From the NCBI GenBank assembly GCA_030535975.1, contig JAUNQW010000001.1, forward strand, positions 62,001 through 126,000: DNA of 64,000 nt, in the 5' to 3' direction. Of the stretch, positions 37,650-47,399 are shown one piece after another. Positions within the stretch are counted from its first letter, which is position 1; every line of letters begins with the position of its first letter. Source of the stretch: Atopococcus tabaci (GTDB lineage Bacteria; Bacillota; Bacilli; Lactobacillales; Carnobacteriaceae_A). Under the pieces are notes generated by a model. It searched no databases. It saw nothing but the letters and a program-made list of their open reading frames with translations, and was not told where the DNA came from. Both the position numbers and the translations under genes were made by a program.

Positions 37650-38442
37650 AGATTTAGTTAACCGCTTTGAACGCTATGCTCCTAGAAACTTAGCTCATGA
37701 AAAAGATCCGATAGGCTTGCATTTTGGAAGTTTGGATCAAACCATCGAGAAAGTGCTGGTCACTTTAGATGTACGTCCGGAGACTGTTCAGGAAGCCATT
37801 GACCAGTCCTGTGACTTTATTTTTGCCCATCATCCTCCTATCTTTCAGCCTGTTGCTTCTTTCGACTTAAACATTCCACAAAATCAAATGTATGCCCGGC
37901 TCATTAAAAATGACATCGCCGTCTATGCTGCCCATACTAATTTAGATGCGGCTGAAAACGGCATGAATGACTGGTTAGCTGCAGCTTTAGACTTGGAGAA
38001 CCCTGAAATTATGCAAGTCACCCAAACGATAGATGGTAAAGACTATGGTTACGGCAGAGTGGGCAATCTGAGAGAAGCCGTCTCTTTCGACTCTTTCTTA
38101 GAAGAAGTTAAATCTACTTTTGCCGTCGAAGCTGTGCGCTATGTGGGTGAGGATACCGGGCGAAATATCGGCCGAGTGGCTGTCATGGGAGGCTCCGGAG
38201 GCAGTTACTTTTCAAGTGCCCTGGAAAAGGAAGCGGATGTTTTTATTACAGGTGACTTATCCTATCATGTGGCTCATGACATTCAAGCATCCGGCATGTA
38301 TGCCATAGATCCAGGCCACCACATTGAAAGTGTTTGTATTCAGCATTTGACAGCCTTATTCAAGGAGTGGGCCAAAGAGGAAAACTGGGATATTGAGATA
38401 AGGGCGTCTGACCTCAATACAGACCCTTTCCAGTTCATTTAA
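37630..38442 (+). CDS. Nif3-like dinuclear metal centre protein
   Basis: 270 aa, short form of the Nif3/YqfO (DUF34) family, without the PII-like insert of the Bacillus protein. The metal-binding motif FIFAHHPPIF (HH) is near residue 65, and YAAHTNLDAAENGMNDWLA follows. A second set of ligands is in AIDPGHHIES and further on. Members form toroid hexamers with two metal ions; a GTP cyclohydrolase-like role has been suggested but the function is not settled. It overlaps trmK by 20 nt. Confidence 0.9.
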   Translation: MTKIQVKDLVNRFERYAPRNLAHEKDPIGLHFGSLDQTIEKVLVTLDVRPETVQEAIDQSCDFIFAHHPPIFQPVASFDLNIPQNQMYARLIKNDIAVYAAHTNLDAAENGMNDWLAAALDLENPEIMQVTQTIDGKDYGYGRVGNLREAVSFDSFLEEVKSTFAVEAVRYVGEDTGRNIGRVAVMGGSGGSYFSSALEKEADVFITGDLSYHVAHDIQASGMYAIDPGHHIESVCIQHLTALFKEWAKEENWDIEIRASDLNTDPFQFI

Positions 38443-38496
38443 GGGAAAGCGAACGCCTTCCCATTTTATTATAATTCTTATGAAAGAGGACTGCTT

Positions 38497-39885
38497 ATGA
38501 CGATTCAAGAGATGATACTCAAGTTTGATTTATGTGATTTATTTTATGATAATGAATATGGACTTGAAAAAGAGGGCCTTCGCGTGCTCGAAAAGAATGA
38601 TTATGTAACTATGACGGATCATCCCTCCAGCTTAGGAGATCCGCTGTCCCATCCCTATATCCAGACGGATTATGGTGAAGCCCAGCCCGAATTGATCACA
38701 CCGCCTTTTTCTACGCTCTTCCAATCCTTGGATTTTTTAAAGCTGGCAGCTTCTGTTCTATACGATGGGATGAATGAAGATGAGTACTTGTGGCCCTTCA
38801 GCATTCCGCCGCATCTGCCGGCTGATTCAGCTATCCGTATTTCAGAAAGTACTTCCTCTGAAGTGAAAGAATACCGCGAATATACAGGAGAGAAATATGG
38901 CAGGAGCCGCCAGTTGATGTGCGGCTTTCATATTAACTGTTCCCTGAACTCTGAATTTATCCTGGCTCTCTATGAAAAACAGGAGAATATAGATAATCTT
39001 AAAAGTTTTCAAAACTATCTCTATATGAAACTCAGTCAGAATTTTTTAAGATACCAGTGGATTTTGATTTATTTGTTTGGAGCGACTCCTCTGGCCGGTC
39101 AAGATTTTATCGAGCAAAACAAAATGATAGAGAATAAGGCTGTTCAATTTCCTATCCGCAGTATTCGTAATTCTTCTTATGGTTATTTTAATGGGACAGA
39201 TGTCAAAGTCCGCTATGACCAACTGGAAAATTATATCTTTGATATTGAAGAAAATGTTCAGCTCAAACGTCTGAGGGAAGAAAGAGAATACTATGGAGAT
39301 GTTCGTCTCAAGGGCGGCTACGGAAAGCAGCTGCGTGAGCTGCTCCAATCAGGAATTTCTTATCTGGAGTTCCGCTCCATGGACTTGAATCCTTATTCTC
39401 CGACAGGATTAGAGAAAGAACAGGTTCAGTTTATCCATATTTTTCTCATGTATTTACTTTGGATAGAAGAAACACATGCCATTGAAGTGGTTGACGAGGG
39501 GATGAAGCGGACCCTTGTGACAGCTGAAGAACATCCCCACGCAGAGTCGCAATTTGCGGAAGACGGCATCGCTTTCATAGAGGGTATGATTGATATGCTG
39601 GAACAGATAGGTAAAAAAGAGGACCTGGAGGCGGTTAAAAATTACCAAAAGGCCTTTAATGATCCTCATCTGACAGTCGCTGGCCGGCTGTTGGATGATT
39701 TAGCAGGTCCCGACTCTTTTATTGAACTTGGGCATCGCTGGGGGCAGGGCTATAAAAAGGAATTCCTTTCAAGGCCTTTGAATCTGTCATCTTTTGGAGA
39801 ATTTCCTCAAGAGAAAGAAGAAGAGGTCTTTGAAATGATAAGAAAAGGCGTCAGCTGGGAAAAGCTGAGTCTCTATTTCGAATAA
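38497..39885 (+). CDS. gshA: Glutamate--cysteine ligase (stand-alone GshA-type)
   Basis: 462 aa. It matches the glutamate-cysteine ligase half of the bacterial GshA/GshF type, which joins Glu and Cys with ATP to form gamma-glutamylcysteine. Visible are YGLEKEGLRVL (binding Glu residues), TDYGEAQPELITPP, the CGFHINCSL strand, and a final YLEFRSMDLNPYSP motif. GshF in this order is about 750 aa with an ATP-grasp glutathione synthetase domain. Here the protein stops at 462 and a terminator follows, so no synthetase domain is present. AAAGAGGACTGC precedes the ATG. Confidence 0.85.
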   Translation: MTIQEMILKFDLCDLFYDNEYGLEKEGLRVLEKNDYVTMTDHPSSLGDPLSHPYIQTDYGEAQPELITPPFSTLFQSLDFLKLAASVLYDGMNEDEYLWPFSIPPHLPADSAIRISESTSSEVKEYREYTGEKYGRSRQLMCGFHINCSLNSEFILALYEKQENIDNLKSFQNYLYMKLSQNFLRYQWILIYLFGATPLAGQDFIEQNKMIENKAVQFPIRSIRNSSYGYFNGTDVKVRYDQLENYIFDIEENVQLKRLREEREYYGDVRLKGGYGKQLRELLQSGISYLEFRSMDLNPYSPTGLEKEQVQFIHIFLMYLLWIEETHAIEVVDEGMKRTLVTAEEHPHAESQFAEDGIAFIEGMIDMLEQIGKKEDLEAVKNYQKAFNDPHLTVAGRLLDDLAGPDSFIELGHRWGQGYKKEFLSRPLNLSSFGEFPQEKEEEVFEMIRKGVSWEKLSLYFE

Positions 39886-39887
39886 TA

Positions 39888-39926
39888 AAAAGTCTGAACA
39901 AAGAAATCTTGTTCAGACTTTTCTTC
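39888..39926 (+). terminator. Terminator after gshA
   Basis: AAAAGTCTGAACAA pairs with TTGTTCAGACTTTT, then CTTCTT. Two nt after the gshA stop. Confidence 0.88.
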
Positions 39927-40017
39927 TTAAAAGAGGAGAGATGAGTCACTGGATAAGAGCTGTTAGTTTTATGGTATATTTAAAAGGATAAATGGACGGA
40001 TTGAAGGAGGAAAGTGG

Positions 40018-43000
40018 ATGGCATTACAATTTATACTCGGTCGCTCCTATGCGGACAAAGAAGAAGTCATCATAGAGGATATAGCAGATTTGCTCCACCA
40101 GGAGGAAGAGGTCGATATTTACTATCTTGTACCCGACCATATGAAATTTGAATCGGAACTTAATGTGCTTCAAAAACTGCACCAGCACCCCCACTTTAAA
40201 GAGCAGGACTACTTTGGTATGATTCGGCTCCAGGTCTTGAGTTTCAGCCGGCTGGCCTGGTACTTGCTTCAAGACCAGCCGATCTTTAACCAGGTCCAGC
40301 TGACAGATTCAGGACTGTCCATGCTCATTCAAAAACTTTTAATAGAGCATCAGGATGAATTGAAAATATATAAAGGGGAAATCTACCAGCAGGGTTTTAT
40401 TCATAAACTACGAGACTTGTTTAGAGAATTTCGTCAAGGTCAGTTGATTCAGGAAGACTTGGAAGTGATCATTGATTCCCTGCCGGCTGAAGACGGCCAG
40501 TCCCAGACTTTCTCTCAAAAACTGAAAGAAATCAGCTTTATTTATGACAAATACAATGAAGTCTTACTGGATAAATATGTCGAGAAAGAGGATGTGCTGG
40601 ACGCCTTGAAAAACTATTTTATCCAGGCACAAGAAGCAGAGGCTTATATATATATTAATCACTTCAACCAGTTTACTGCTCAGGAACAAGATCTAATTTT
40701 AACTTTTATTGAACATTCCAAGCAGACCACAGTCGGACTGACCCTGGATCGGTCCTATGCCTCAGAGCAGCCGGATGATCAAAATGTCTTCTACCTTCCC
40801 GGTCGGACCTATCATAAATTATATCAAGCCTGCAGGCAGCGGGGGCTGCAAGTCCGGCATGACCGCTACCTTGCTCAGGAAAAAATACCAGCCTTTGATG
40901 CAGTGGAAGAAGTGATGAGCCTTTCCCAGGTGGACCTCCTCAAAGACAAACAGAAACGCCCCCCATGCCGAAATATAGAGCTGTGGAAGGCGGACATGCG
41001 GCAGGCAGAAGTTCTGCATACAGCGACGCGTATCAGACAGTTAGTGCATCAGGAAGGTTACCGTTACCAGGACATCTTGATCATGAGTCGAAATATCGAG
41101 GACTATCAAACCATTATCGATGCTTTTTTCGTGCGTAATGATATTCCTTTATTTATCGACCATGCGGACCAGATGATCCATCATCCTTTTGCGCAGTTCC
41201 TCCAGCTCTTACTCGACATCTACCGCTACAGGTGGCAGAGAAATGATGTACTTAACCTATTGAAGACAGAACTCTTCCTGCCTATTTCAGAAGAGGGTCT
41301 GCCGAGAAAAGATGAAGACCGTAAAACTTATATTAACGACTTGTCCAAAGTATTCCGTGAACAGGTCGATCTTCTGGAGAATTATATCCTGCAGTACGGC
41401 ATCCAGCCTTATGAGTGGCCGAAGGACTGGACCTATGTCGAGATTGATGATGATCTGGACAGGCAGGAAAGAGTAAATGAGATTCGAAGCTTTTTAGTCG
41501 AGAACCTGCAAGTTTTATACGGCAGGCTGGATAAGGCCCGGACGAATGAAGAAGCCAGTCGTTACATTTACCAGTTTATCGAAACTAACCATATCCGCGA
41601 AGTACTTCTGGCCTGGAGAGATATGGAGTTGGAAAGCGGCCATTTAGAAAAAGCACGTGAATATGAACAGATATGGACGACTTTTATCAATTTATTAGAT
41701 GAATTTGTCGAAATATTAGGGCAGGAAGAATGGTCCATCGATCTTTTCTACCAGGTCTTGACGACAGGATTGGAACAGACCACTTACAGTAATGTTCCCC
41801 CGGCCATTGATCAGGTGATCTTTACCCAGCTGACCAGTCAGCCGCCGAGAAAGACAAAGATCGTCTTTATTTTAGGCTTGGATGATGATGCACTTCCTCT
41901 TCAAATTACTAATGACAGTCTCCTGTCTGACGAAGACCGTCAAGTCATTGATAATATGACTTCTGAAGAGGTTTACTTAAGCGGGATGTCATCAAGAAAA
42001 TATGCTGAAGAGGCTTATATAGCCTATCGGTCCTTTACTCAGGCTGAAGAAAAACTTTATCTTTCTTATACCTGCCTGAATGAGGAAAACCATCAGATTC
42101 ATGCCTCACCTTTTTACACACGGCTGGAAGAAGTCTTTCAAATAGAAACACAGACCAAAAGTTATGAAGCAGGAAGCAGCCTCAGTCAGGGGAATATCCA
42201 AGCCTTAGATTTTATCGGTTCTAAAACAGAAACTTTCGGTCAGGTCTTATCTGTTTTAAGAGAAGCAGTGACGACTCGCCGCAAGCCGCCGGTCATCTGG
42301 CTGAATCTCTATCAGTACTTTATTCAAGACAGGGACTCTAAATTTAAGGAATTGACTGAAAGCCTGGATTATCAAAATATTCCCGTTGACTTGTCTTCGG
42401 AAATCGCTGAAGACTTATATGGTAAAAACCTGCATCTGTCTGTTTCACAGTTAGAAACCTATTATCTGGATCCTTACAGCCACTTTTTACAACACGGCCT
42501 GAGACTGCGGGAGCGCAAAGTCATGGACTTGACGGCCCTGGAAACAGGCGAGTTTTTCCATGAAAGTTTGGAGCTTGTTGTCGATAAATTAAAGAAGGAA
42601 AAACAGACCATCCAGGATTTTTCAAGCAGTGAATTAGAAGCTCTGGTCGATGAAATTCATCAAGAGATGCTGGCCCAGACCAAATATTCTATCTTTTCAA
42701 AATCTGGCCGGATGAACTTCATGTTTTATCAGCTCCGTCAAACCATCGAACGTATGGTATGGGCGATGAAAGAGCAGTCCGGCTACAGTGATTTTAAGCC
42801 TGCAGCTACTGAAGTGACTTTTGGCCGCATGGGAACTGATCCCTCGCTGGAAACCCTGTCCTATCCTTTAGATAATGGAGGCAAAATTTCTATTCGTGGA
42901 AAAGTCGACCGGGTCGATGAGTGGGAAATCAATGATAATAAATACTTTAATATTATCGACTACAAATCGAGTGATCACAGGATCAATTTTAAGGATATTT

Positions 43001-43572
43001 ACCACGGTCTGGCCATCCAGCTGATGACCTACTTTAAGGTTATCCTGCATGCTATGGAGGCCAGGTATGGCGAGCGTGCCAAACCGGCCGGCGCTTTTTA
43101 CTCGCATGTCCATAATACTTTTTTGACAATAGATGAGCCTTTAGGAGCAAGTAAGATTCAAGAGAAAAGACTCAGGACGCATCGTCTGGAAGGTTTCTTT
43201 GTCAAAGATGAACCGCTCTTTGAAGCTTTGGCTGAACGCTTGGAGCCTAGAGAAGAGTCATTGGCCTTTAAGATGGCTAAAAAGGCAGGTGGAGATCTGG
43301 GTAAGTTTAAGTCTCTCGATCAAGAGGACCTGCAAATTGTATTTGATTATATCGATTATTTGATTAAAAAAGCAGGGAATGAGATTTTACAAGGGAAGGT
43401 TGATTTAAGACCTTATGATAAAAAGGATTTTATCCCATCAGTCAAAGGGCCTTTCCGGGCGGTTTCACAATTTGATGCGATGCTGCCGGAAAATAATTAT
43501 TTCCTCTTACCCGATAAAGACATTCAAGATATGAAAAGATTATTAGAGAAAGAGAGGAAAAGAGATGAATAA
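40018..43572 (+). CDS. addB: ATP-dependent helicase/nuclease subunit B (RexB/AddB)
   Basis: 1184 aa, RexB-type partner of RexA in the RecBCD-like enzyme that resects double-strand ends up to Chi. The C-terminal nuclease has GKVDRVDEW and IIDYKSSD (catalytic Asp and Lys). Two known AddB features are missing. The N-terminal Walker A reads GRSYADKEE instead of GxxxxGKT. None of the four iron-sulphur cysteines is present: LETYYLDPYSHFL stands where AddB has a Cys, and KGPFRAVSQFD stands where it has three. I see no Cys in the last 370 residues. GAAGGAGGAAAG precedes the ATG. Confidence 0.93.
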   Translation: MALQFILGRSYADKEEVIIEDIADLLHQEEEVDIYYLVPDHMKFESELNVLQKLHQHPHFKEQDYFGMIRLQVLSFSRLAWYLLQDQPIFNQVQLTDSGLSMLIQKLLIEHQDELKIYKGEIYQQGFIHKLRDLFREFRQGQLIQEDLEVIIDSLPAEDGQSQTFSQKLKEISFIYDKYNEVLLDKYVEKEDVLDALKNYFIQAQEAEAYIYINHFNQFTAQEQDLILTFIEHSKQTTVGLTLDRSYASEQPDDQNVFYLPGRTYHKLYQACRQRGLQVRHDRYLAQEKIPAFDAVEEVMSLSQVDLLKDKQKRPPCRNIELWKADMRQAEVLHTATRIRQLVHQEGYRYQDILIMSRNIEDYQTIIDAFFVRNDIPLFIDHADQMIHHPFAQFLQLLLDIYRYRWQRNDVLNLLKTELFLPISEEGLPRKDEDRKTYINDLSKVFREQVDLLENYILQYGIQPYEWPKDWTYVEIDDDLDRQERVNEIRSFLVENLQVLYGRLDKARTNEEASRYIYQFIETNHIREVLLAWRDMELESGHLEKAREYEQIWTTFINLLDEFVEILGQEEWSIDLFYQVLTTGLEQTTYSNVPPAIDQVIFTQLTSQPPRKTKIVFILGLDDDALPLQITNDSLLSDEDRQVIDNMTSEEVYLSGMSSRKYAEEAYIAYRSFTQAEEKLYLSYTCLNEENHQIHASPFYTRLEEVFQIETQTKSYEAGSSLSQGNIQALDFIGSKTETFGQVLSVLREAVTTRRKPPVIWLNLYQYFIQDRDSKFKELTESLDYQNIPVDLSSEIAEDLYGKNLHLSVSQLETYYLDPYSHFLQHGLRLRERKVMDLTALETGEFFHESLELVVDKLKKEKQTIQDFSSSELEALVDEIHQEMLAQTKYSIFSKSGRMNFMFYQLRQTIERMVWAMKEQSGYSDFKPAATEVTFGRMGTDPSLETLSYPLDNGGKISIRGKVDRVDEWEINDNKYFNIIDYKSSDHRINFKDIYHGLAIQLMTYFKVILHAMEARYGERAKPAGAFYSHVHNTFLTIDEPLGASKIQEKRLRTHRLEGFFVKDEPLFEALAERLEPREESLAFKMAKKAGGDLGKFKSLDQEDLQIVFDYIDYLIKKAGNEILQGKVDLRPYDKKDFIPSVKGPFRAVSQFDAMLPENNYFLLPDKDIQDMKRLLEKERKRDE

Positions 43573-46500
43573 GATTCCAGAGAAACCTCAAGGTGTTATG
43601 TTTACTGATGAGCAGTGGCAGGCTATTCATTCGACTGGTAACAATTTACTGCTTTCAGCATCTGCCGGATCAGGAAAAACGCGGGTCCTGGTCGAGCGGG
43701 TCCTGGCCAAGGTAAAAGCAGGCGAGGATATCGATCGTCTCTTAATCGTGACCTTCACCCGGGCAGCAGCCAAAGAGATGAAGGACCGCATTCGTGAAGA
43801 ATTTCAACAGCAGATCAATCAAACGGACGACAAGGCCCAGCAGGCTCATCTGGTCCGCCAGCTTTCACTCCTGCCCGGGGCCTATATATCGACGATTCAC
43901 TCTTTCTGTAGTGAAGTCGTCCGTCGCTTCTATTATTTGATTGATTTTGATCCGGTCTTTTCGATGCTGACCAATGAAACGGAACTGGCGATCCTTCAAG
44001 ATGATATCTGGGCTGACTTGAGAGAAAGTTATTTCAGCGGGGAACAGGCAGAAGATTTCACACGTTTATCTACCGTCTTCTCATCTGATCGTAAGGACGA
44101 AGGGTTAACTGAGCTGGTTCAAAAAGTCTATAGACAGTCGCAGGCCCAGCCCGATCCGAAACAATGGCTGGACCGGCTGGATACTTTATTTGAAGTTAGC
44201 TCCGGTGATTTTTACGTGCAGCCTCTCTGGCGCGACCTGCTCCAGCCTCAAATGATAGAAATTTTGGAAAACAACTTATTTATTTTATCCAATGCTCTGG
44301 AAAAACTTCAGACTTATCCCGATCTGGAAAAGAATATTGAGATAGTTGAATATGACAAGAATATGACCGGGCAGATCTTGGAGTCGGTAAAAAATGATGA
44401 GTTTTCCAAAGCCCGGGCGACAGCTTTATCATGGAAAGAAGGAAGTAAAGACTGGAGCAGGGTCAGAAAGGGCATCAGTGAAGAAGCCTTAGACTTTCAA
44501 AAGGAAGTCAAGCCTTTACGGGATGCAGCCAAAGATTCATTAAATAAAGATTTACTTCAACACTATTTCATCTTTCCCTTGGATGAACAACTCTCCATGG
44601 CGGGTGAGATGAAAGATTATATTCAAACCTTAAAGACAGTGGTAGGCGATTATACAGAAGCGTATCAAGCGTATAAAAGCAGACATAAGTTATTAGATTT
44701 TAATGACTTGGAACACTTTACCTATCAAATTTTAACTCAGACAAATGAAGATGGGAATCGTGAAGCAAGGGATTACTACCGCCAGTGTTTTTCAGAAATT
44801 TTAATTGACGAATACCAAGATACCAATATTCTGCAGGAAAAAATATTAGAAACTATTGCAGCCCCGGAAAATCAGCCGGGTAATCGCTTCATGGTAGGGG
44901 ATGTTAAACAGTCCATTTATCGCTTCCGCATGGCTGAACCTGATTTGTTTATGCAGAAATACGATGAATATGCCCATCAGGAAGCTGGACAGCGGATCAT
45001 CTTACAGGAAAACTTCCGTTCGCGCAGTGATGTGGTGGACTTTGTCAATCTGATTTTTATGCAGATCATGGACCGGCGGGTAGGAGAGATGGCCTATGAT
45101 GAACAGGCCGAGCTGGTGACCGGTTACCAGGATTTTCCGGACTCTGACAGTTTTCACACTGAAATTTTAATTTATACGCAGGAGAGTGATGAAGAGGCAT
45201 CTTTAGAAGAAGATAAACTTCAATACTATTTATCAGATGTGAGAAAAGCAGAAATCCTGCTGGCGGCCCAGAAGATCAAAGATTTAGTCGCCGGGGGTTT
45301 TGAAATCTATGATAAGAAGCTGAAAAGTAATCGCCCGATTTCTTACCGGGATATCGTTCTTTTGACGCGGAAGAAAGCTTCTAACTTCGACATTCAGTCT
45401 ATCTTTGCCGAGTATGGAATCGAGACCATCATTCCAAAGACAGAGAATTACTTTCAAACAACTGAAGTTTCTATCATGATGTCTGTGTTAAATATCATCG
45501 ACAATCCCAGACAGGATATTGCTTTGGCAGCTGTCCTCCGGTCGCCTGTCCTTCATTTGGATGAAAATGATTTAGCACAGATTCGTATCCATAATCAAAC
45601 GAGCGACTATTATGGCGCCTTTATGAGTTTTGTTCATTCACAGGCTGCTCAAGTCGCTGATCCCGGCCTCCATGAAAAGCTGGTCTCTTTTAATGAGCAG
45701 CTCAATCGATGGCGGGAAGCTTCTAAGCGTCTGTCTATTTCTGAACTTATCTGGAAAATTTACAATGAGTCGGGCTTTATGGATTATGCAGGCGGTATGC
45801 CCAATGGTAAACAGAGAAAGGCCAATTTACATGCTCTTTATAAGCATGCCTTGGATTTCGAAGAGATGAACCAGATGGGGCTCTATTCCTTTATTCGTTT
45901 TATTGAGCGCATGCAGGAGCGTGATGATGATTTATCCGAGCCCCTGGCTTTAGCTGATGATCAAGAAGCGGTTCAAGTGATGACGGTGCATAATAGTAAA
46001 GGATTAGAGTTCCCGGTAGTTATCTTACTGGGTTTGTCCGGACAGATTAACCGGCAGGACTATACCAAGGATGTCATCATCGATAAAAACTATGGACTGG
46101 CCAGCAAATACATTAATCCAGTTCAAAGAATAAAAGCCGATACTCTCCAATCGGCAGCCTTGGAGAGCGAGATTAAAAGGCGCTCCTATTCTGAAGAGAT
46201 GCGGGTTCTCTATGTGGCATTCACTCGGGCGGAGCAGAAGTTAATCCTCATCGGCAATACCGATAAAAAAGACAGTCTCATCAAGAGATGGAGTGAGGTC
46301 GAAGGTTTGGATGATGTGGTCTTACCAGAAGATGCTCGGTTAAAGTCGAGCAATGTGATGGATTGGATAGGTAAAGCTGTCTACCGCCATCATGACTTTG
46401 AAGGCGATGCAGCTGTCCCTCACAGGAAGTCAAGCCTGTATAATCATCCTGCTCGCTTCCAGCTGGAATTTATCTCCCAGACTGATCTGCTGTCCAAGCT

Positions 46501-47332
46501 TCTGGAAGAGACAGAAGCGGATCTGCCGCTTGACTGGTATAAAGAAGTCAAGAGTGGAAAAGGAATAGAAAAAGACCCCAGAGTTGATCTTGCCGTAGGT
46601 CTGATGACGGCCCAATACGAGTATCCTTTAGCCGCACAAACGACCAGCTATCAGTCTGTTTCGGAGATCAAGCGGGTCTTTGAAGACCCTGATATGAAGG
46701 ACCTGCTGCAGCTGGATGCCTCCGAGCCTCTCGGTCAAAACCGTTATGTCATCGATGAATTGGAGCGGCCGCAATTTATAGCCGAGAGCACGGCAGCCAG
46801 CCCGGCAGAGATCGGGATGGCTACCCATTTGCTGCTGCAGAGTTTGAACTTCAGCCAAAAAGCCACACGTTCCGATGTCCAGGCTGTGATCAGCCGCTTG
46901 ATTGAAGAAAGAAGATTGAACCGTCAGGTCGCTGAACGCATACGGATAGATTCGATCATGAACTTTTTAGAAACAGAACTGGCCGACCGTATGATCAGAC
47001 ACTCTGACAGCTTGGAAAGGGAAGTATCCTTTTCCTTAAAATTACCTGCTGATCAAATATTTTCTAATATCAATGCGGGTGAAGATATCCTGGTTCACGG
47101 TATTGCGGATGGTTATTTTGAAGAGGATGGAGAGTTGGTACTTTTTGACTATAAGACCGATGCCATTCAAAGATTCGGCGACCGCGGCATAGAAATCATG
47201 CTGGAGAAATATCAAGGACAGGTGAATCTTTACGACCTGGCCTTAGAAAATATTTTAGGTAAAAAAGTCAAAGAATCCTATCTTGTTTTATTGGACACCA
47301 ATCAAATCGTGCAGGTGAATCAGCAAGAATAA
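43565..47332 (+). CDS. addA: ATP-dependent helicase/nuclease subunit A (RexA/AddA)
   Basis: 1255 aa, UvrD-like 3'-5' helicase fused to a RecB-family nuclease. Walker A is SASAGSGKTRVLVERVL (near residue 37), motif Ia TFTRAAAKEMKDRI, motif II ILIDEYQDTN, motif III VGDVKQSIYRFR, and motif VI VLYVAFTRAEQKL. The C-terminal nuclease has LVLFDYKTDAI. It overlaps the end of addB by 8 nt, so the two are coupled. A strong terminator follows. Confidence 0.96.
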   Translation: MNKIPEKPQGVMFTDEQWQAIHSTGNNLLLSASAGSGKTRVLVERVLAKVKAGEDIDRLLIVTFTRAAAKEMKDRIREEFQQQINQTDDKAQQAHLVRQLSLLPGAYISTIHSFCSEVVRRFYYLIDFDPVFSMLTNETELAILQDDIWADLRESYFSGEQAEDFTRLSTVFSSDRKDEGLTELVQKVYRQSQAQPDPKQWLDRLDTLFEVSSGDFYVQPLWRDLLQPQMIEILENNLFILSNALEKLQTYPDLEKNIEIVEYDKNMTGQILESVKNDEFSKARATALSWKEGSKDWSRVRKGISEEALDFQKEVKPLRDAAKDSLNKDLLQHYFIFPLDEQLSMAGEMKDYIQTLKTVVGDYTEAYQAYKSRHKLLDFNDLEHFTYQILTQTNEDGNREARDYYRQCFSEILIDEYQDTNILQEKILETIAAPENQPGNRFMVGDVKQSIYRFRMAEPDLFMQKYDEYAHQEAGQRIILQENFRSRSDVVDFVNLIFMQIMDRRVGEMAYDEQAELVTGYQDFPDSDSFHTEILIYTQESDEEASLEEDKLQYYLSDVRKAEILLAAQKIKDLVAGGFEIYDKKLKSNRPISYRDIVLLTRKKASNFDIQSIFAEYGIETIIPKTENYFQTTEVSIMMSVLNIIDNPRQDIALAAVLRSPVLHLDENDLAQIRIHNQTSDYYGAFMSFVHSQAAQVADPGLHEKLVSFNEQLNRWREASKRLSISELIWKIYNESGFMDYAGGMPNGKQRKANLHALYKHALDFEEMNQMGLYSFIRFIERMQERDDDLSEPLALADDQEAVQVMTVHNSKGLEFPVVILLGLSGQINRQDYTKDVIIDKNYGLASKYINPVQRIKADTLQSAALESEIKRRSYSEEMRVLYVAFTRAEQKLILIGNTDKKDSLIKRWSEVEGLDDVVLPEDARLKSSNVMDWIGKAVYRHHDFEGDAAVPHRKSSLYNHPARFQLEFISQTDLLSKLLEETEADLPLDWYKEVKSGKGIEKDPRVDLAVGLMTAQYEYPLAAQTTSYQSVSEIKRVFEDPDMKDLLQLDASEPLGQNRYVIDELERPQFIAESTAASPAEIGMATHLLLQSLNFSQKATRSDVQAVISRLIEERRLNRQVAERIRIDSIMNFLETELADRMIRHSDSLEREVSFSLKLPADQIFSNINAGEDILVHGIADGYFEEDGELVLFDYKTDAIQRFGDRGIEIMLEKYQGQVNLYDLALENILGKKVKESYLVLLDTNQIVQVNQQE

Positions 47333-47340
47333 AGACAAAA

Positions 47341-47399
47341 GAAAGAGTCTGGGCATGCGATGGAGAGCTTCCATCCACATGTCCAGACTCTTTTTATTT
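47341..47399. terminator. Bidirectional terminator between addA and the DUF4015 gene
   Basis: A long stem AAAGAGTCTGG / TCCAGACTCTTT, with inner GATGGA / TCCATC, ends in T5. A on the left side lets it act on both convergent genes. Confidence 0.9.
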
